From Sulfurovum sp. (GTDB taxonomy: Bacteria; Campylobacterota; Campylobacteria; Campylobacterales; Sulfurovaceae), in NCBI GenBank assembly GCA_027029065.1, contig JALVGO010000017.1, positions 1-17,089 of the forward strand: a stretch of DNA of 17,089 nt, in the 5' to 3' direction. This document shows, piece after piece, positions 16,227 through 17,089 of the stretch. The notes below the pieces were generated by a model. It was not told where the DNA came from and ran no database searches. It worked only from the letters and a program-made list of their open reading frames with translations. Numbering within the stretch: the first letter of the stretch is position 1; each line of letters begins with the position of its first letter. The translations under genes and the position numbers were made by a program.

Positions 16227-16227
16227 T
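16199..16227 (+). terminator. Terminator-like hairpin of the small RNA
   Basis: CCGGTAG (16199-16205) and CTACCGG (16214-16220) form a perfect seven-pair stem with the loop TTTTTGGT, followed by TTATCTTT. The T-run is interrupted. The right arm overlaps the stop codon of the converging nuclease gene. Confidence 0.6.
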
Positions 16228-16627
16228 TCCTAAATATCGTTTTCAGTGACAAGCATTTTTTTCTCATATCTCTCAACTTAACAAGCTTGACAATATCATT
16301 AGAGTATCGCTTCTCAAATACAACAAAAACTTCAGTTCTTTTTGTTCTGCGATTTGGTTCAATACTTTTACTAACTCTGTCAAAATTAGCTATGATCTCA
16401 GGGATAAGGCATATATATTCGAGATCATCTTTATGACCATTTCTAACATGCCTTACATATTCTTCAGTAATAACCACATCATAATTAGTCAATGTAATTG
16501 GAATAATCTTTTTGATTCTTTGAGCTGTACGATTATCGATCGTGCATAAATAGAGTTCACTATTAGAGGTTGAAGAGCAAGCATTTTTTACAAAGGTACA
16601 AATATCTTCTTTTGTAGGTATATCCAT
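16214..16627 (-). CDS. Small PBECR-like (barnase/EndoU/colicin/RelE) nuclease domain protein
   Basis: The protein is 137 aa with no signal peptide or membrane segment. The C-terminal two thirds resemble the PBECR nuclease domains found in phage and mobile-element proteins: a YDVVITEEYVRHVRNGH stretch with two histidines, then IPEIIANFDRV, a basic linker NRRTKRTE, and paired beta strands (VFVVFEK, IVKLVKLR). The domain is predicted to cut RNA or act as a toxin or effector. Family assignment is from memory of the pattern, and catalytic residues are not certain. No clear ribosome binding site precedes the ATG at 16627. It lies between the small RNA (converging, about 13-base overlap) and the broken integrase, on the same strand as the latter. 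No antitoxin-like protein gene is adjacent in the window. Confidence 0.6.
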   Translation of the reverse strand: MDIPTKEDICTFVKNACSSTSNSELYLCTIDNRTAQRIKKIIPITLTNYDVVITEEYVRHVRNGHKDDLEYICLIPEIIANFDRVSKSIEPNRRTKRTEVFVVFEKRYSNDIVKLVKLRDMRKKCLSLKTIFRKDNR

Positions 16628-16668
16628 CTAATAGCCCAGTGATTATTTAAAACAGAAGTCTATCATAC

Positions 16669-17089
16669 TTATTCTGTAAACCTGTCAAACATATTCCGCA
16701 GTACTTCTGTAGCACTTTCAACTTTCATATTGGAATAGCGTTTGGTAGTGGCTGTAGAAGTATGCCCTAAAACAGATCCGATCTGTTCCAAACTGTAACC
16801 ACTGTTAATCCCAATAAAGCCGATTAGGTGCCGTATATCATGAAGTCTCATTTTGGGTACACCGGCAAGAGATCTGATATTCCGCCATTGAAAATCTATG
16901 CCGGTACTGGAGATATGACCACTTGATCCGGTACCTTTAAAAATATATCCTGTGTTATCAAGATGACATCAAAGAGCTTTTTAGCTTGAACATCAGAGAT
17001 AGTAAAATAGATCTTATTGTCAAATTTTGGAATTACAAGTTTATGTCCGATATTTTCACACTCGATACCAATATCATTTTAACTTAACA
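16669..17089 (-). pseudogene. Tyrosine recombinase/integrase, catalytic domain, frameshifted and cut by the window edge
   Basis: The catalytic core reads across at least three frames. The C-terminal frame is open from 16968 to the stop at 16669-16671 and contains TGYIFKG, LHDIRH (His and Arg of the HxxR box), SVLGHTST (second His) and the nucleophile tyrosine in TTKRYSN. Upstream, a second frame (17078 to about 16960) gives NDIGIECENIGHKLVIPK and further family-like sequence, joining the first only by an indel near 16960-16968. At the window edge a third frame gives VKLK, which would continue as a typical LKWNDI if a few bases were restored near 17077. The first catalytic Arg lies outside the window. 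An ATG at 16851 would make only a 60-aa fragment. I infer a dead integrase. Confidence 0.8.

Noticed and set aside
16209..16436. 75-codon plus-strand frame after the small RNA
   Set aside because: It is antisense to the nuclease gene, begins within the terminator region, and has Leu/Ser/Phe-rich shadow composition.

Overview
The window looks like a chromosomal segment of an epsilonproteobacterium (Campylobacterota), most like the Sulfurovum/Sulfurimonas type. The basis is the gene content and order: a monomeric NADP isocitrate dehydrogenase, malate dehydrogenase, sucC-sucD and an oorDABC 2-oxoglutarate:acceptor oxidoreductase in one direction. This resembles the icd-mdh-sucCD-oorDABC block known from Campylobacter jejuni, here with a second mdh and a fumC inserted. 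The species call is inference; no similarity search was run.

Layout, left to right. Positions 1-324 hold no clear gene but carry a heptamer tandem repeat (187-235). dnaE, the replicative polymerase alpha subunit, fills 325-3891. From 4099 to 15364 all genes are on the plus strand and encode a nearly continuous arc of the (probably reductive) TCA cycle: icd (4099-6282); two tandem malate dehydrogenases (6508-7479 and 7483-8427) and fumC (8443-9840); sucC-sucD (10016-12065); and oorD-oorA-oorB-oorC (12471-15364). Good hairpin terminators after fumC and sucD, and leader regions before icd, mdh, sucC and oorD, split the arc into four transcription units. Malate dehydrogenase and fumarase interconvert oxaloacetate, malate and fumarate. 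SucCD links succinate and succinyl-CoA, OorDABC links succinyl-CoA and 2-oxoglutarate with a low-potential electron carrier, and Icd links 2-oxoglutarate and isocitrate with NADPH. Fumarate reductase, aconitase and the citrate-cleaving enzyme are not in the window.

From 15365 the character changes. A 103-bp imperfect palindrome and a second heptamer array precede rnpB, the RNase P RNA (15546-15880). Downstream of rnpB is AT-rich sequence with 10-bp-phased TGCAT repeats. Next comes a near-consensus sigma70 promoter (16081-16109) driving an apparently unannotated structured RNA of about 110 nt (about 16117-16226). This converges on a minus-strand gene for a small PBECR-like nuclease (16214-16627). 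The window ends in a broken tyrosine-recombinase gene (16669-17089, minus, at least two frameshifts). I read 15883-17089 as the decayed end of an integrated element lying next to rnpB.

The most interesting points are the structured RNA converging on the nuclease gene, the first malate dehydrogenase with an Arg-Gly-Arg cofactor loop suggesting NADP(H) use beside a normal NAD-type paralogue, a 92-nt inverted-repeat leader before that mdh, and a perfect 16-bp palindrome with a 21-bp-spaced direct repeat in the oorD leader.
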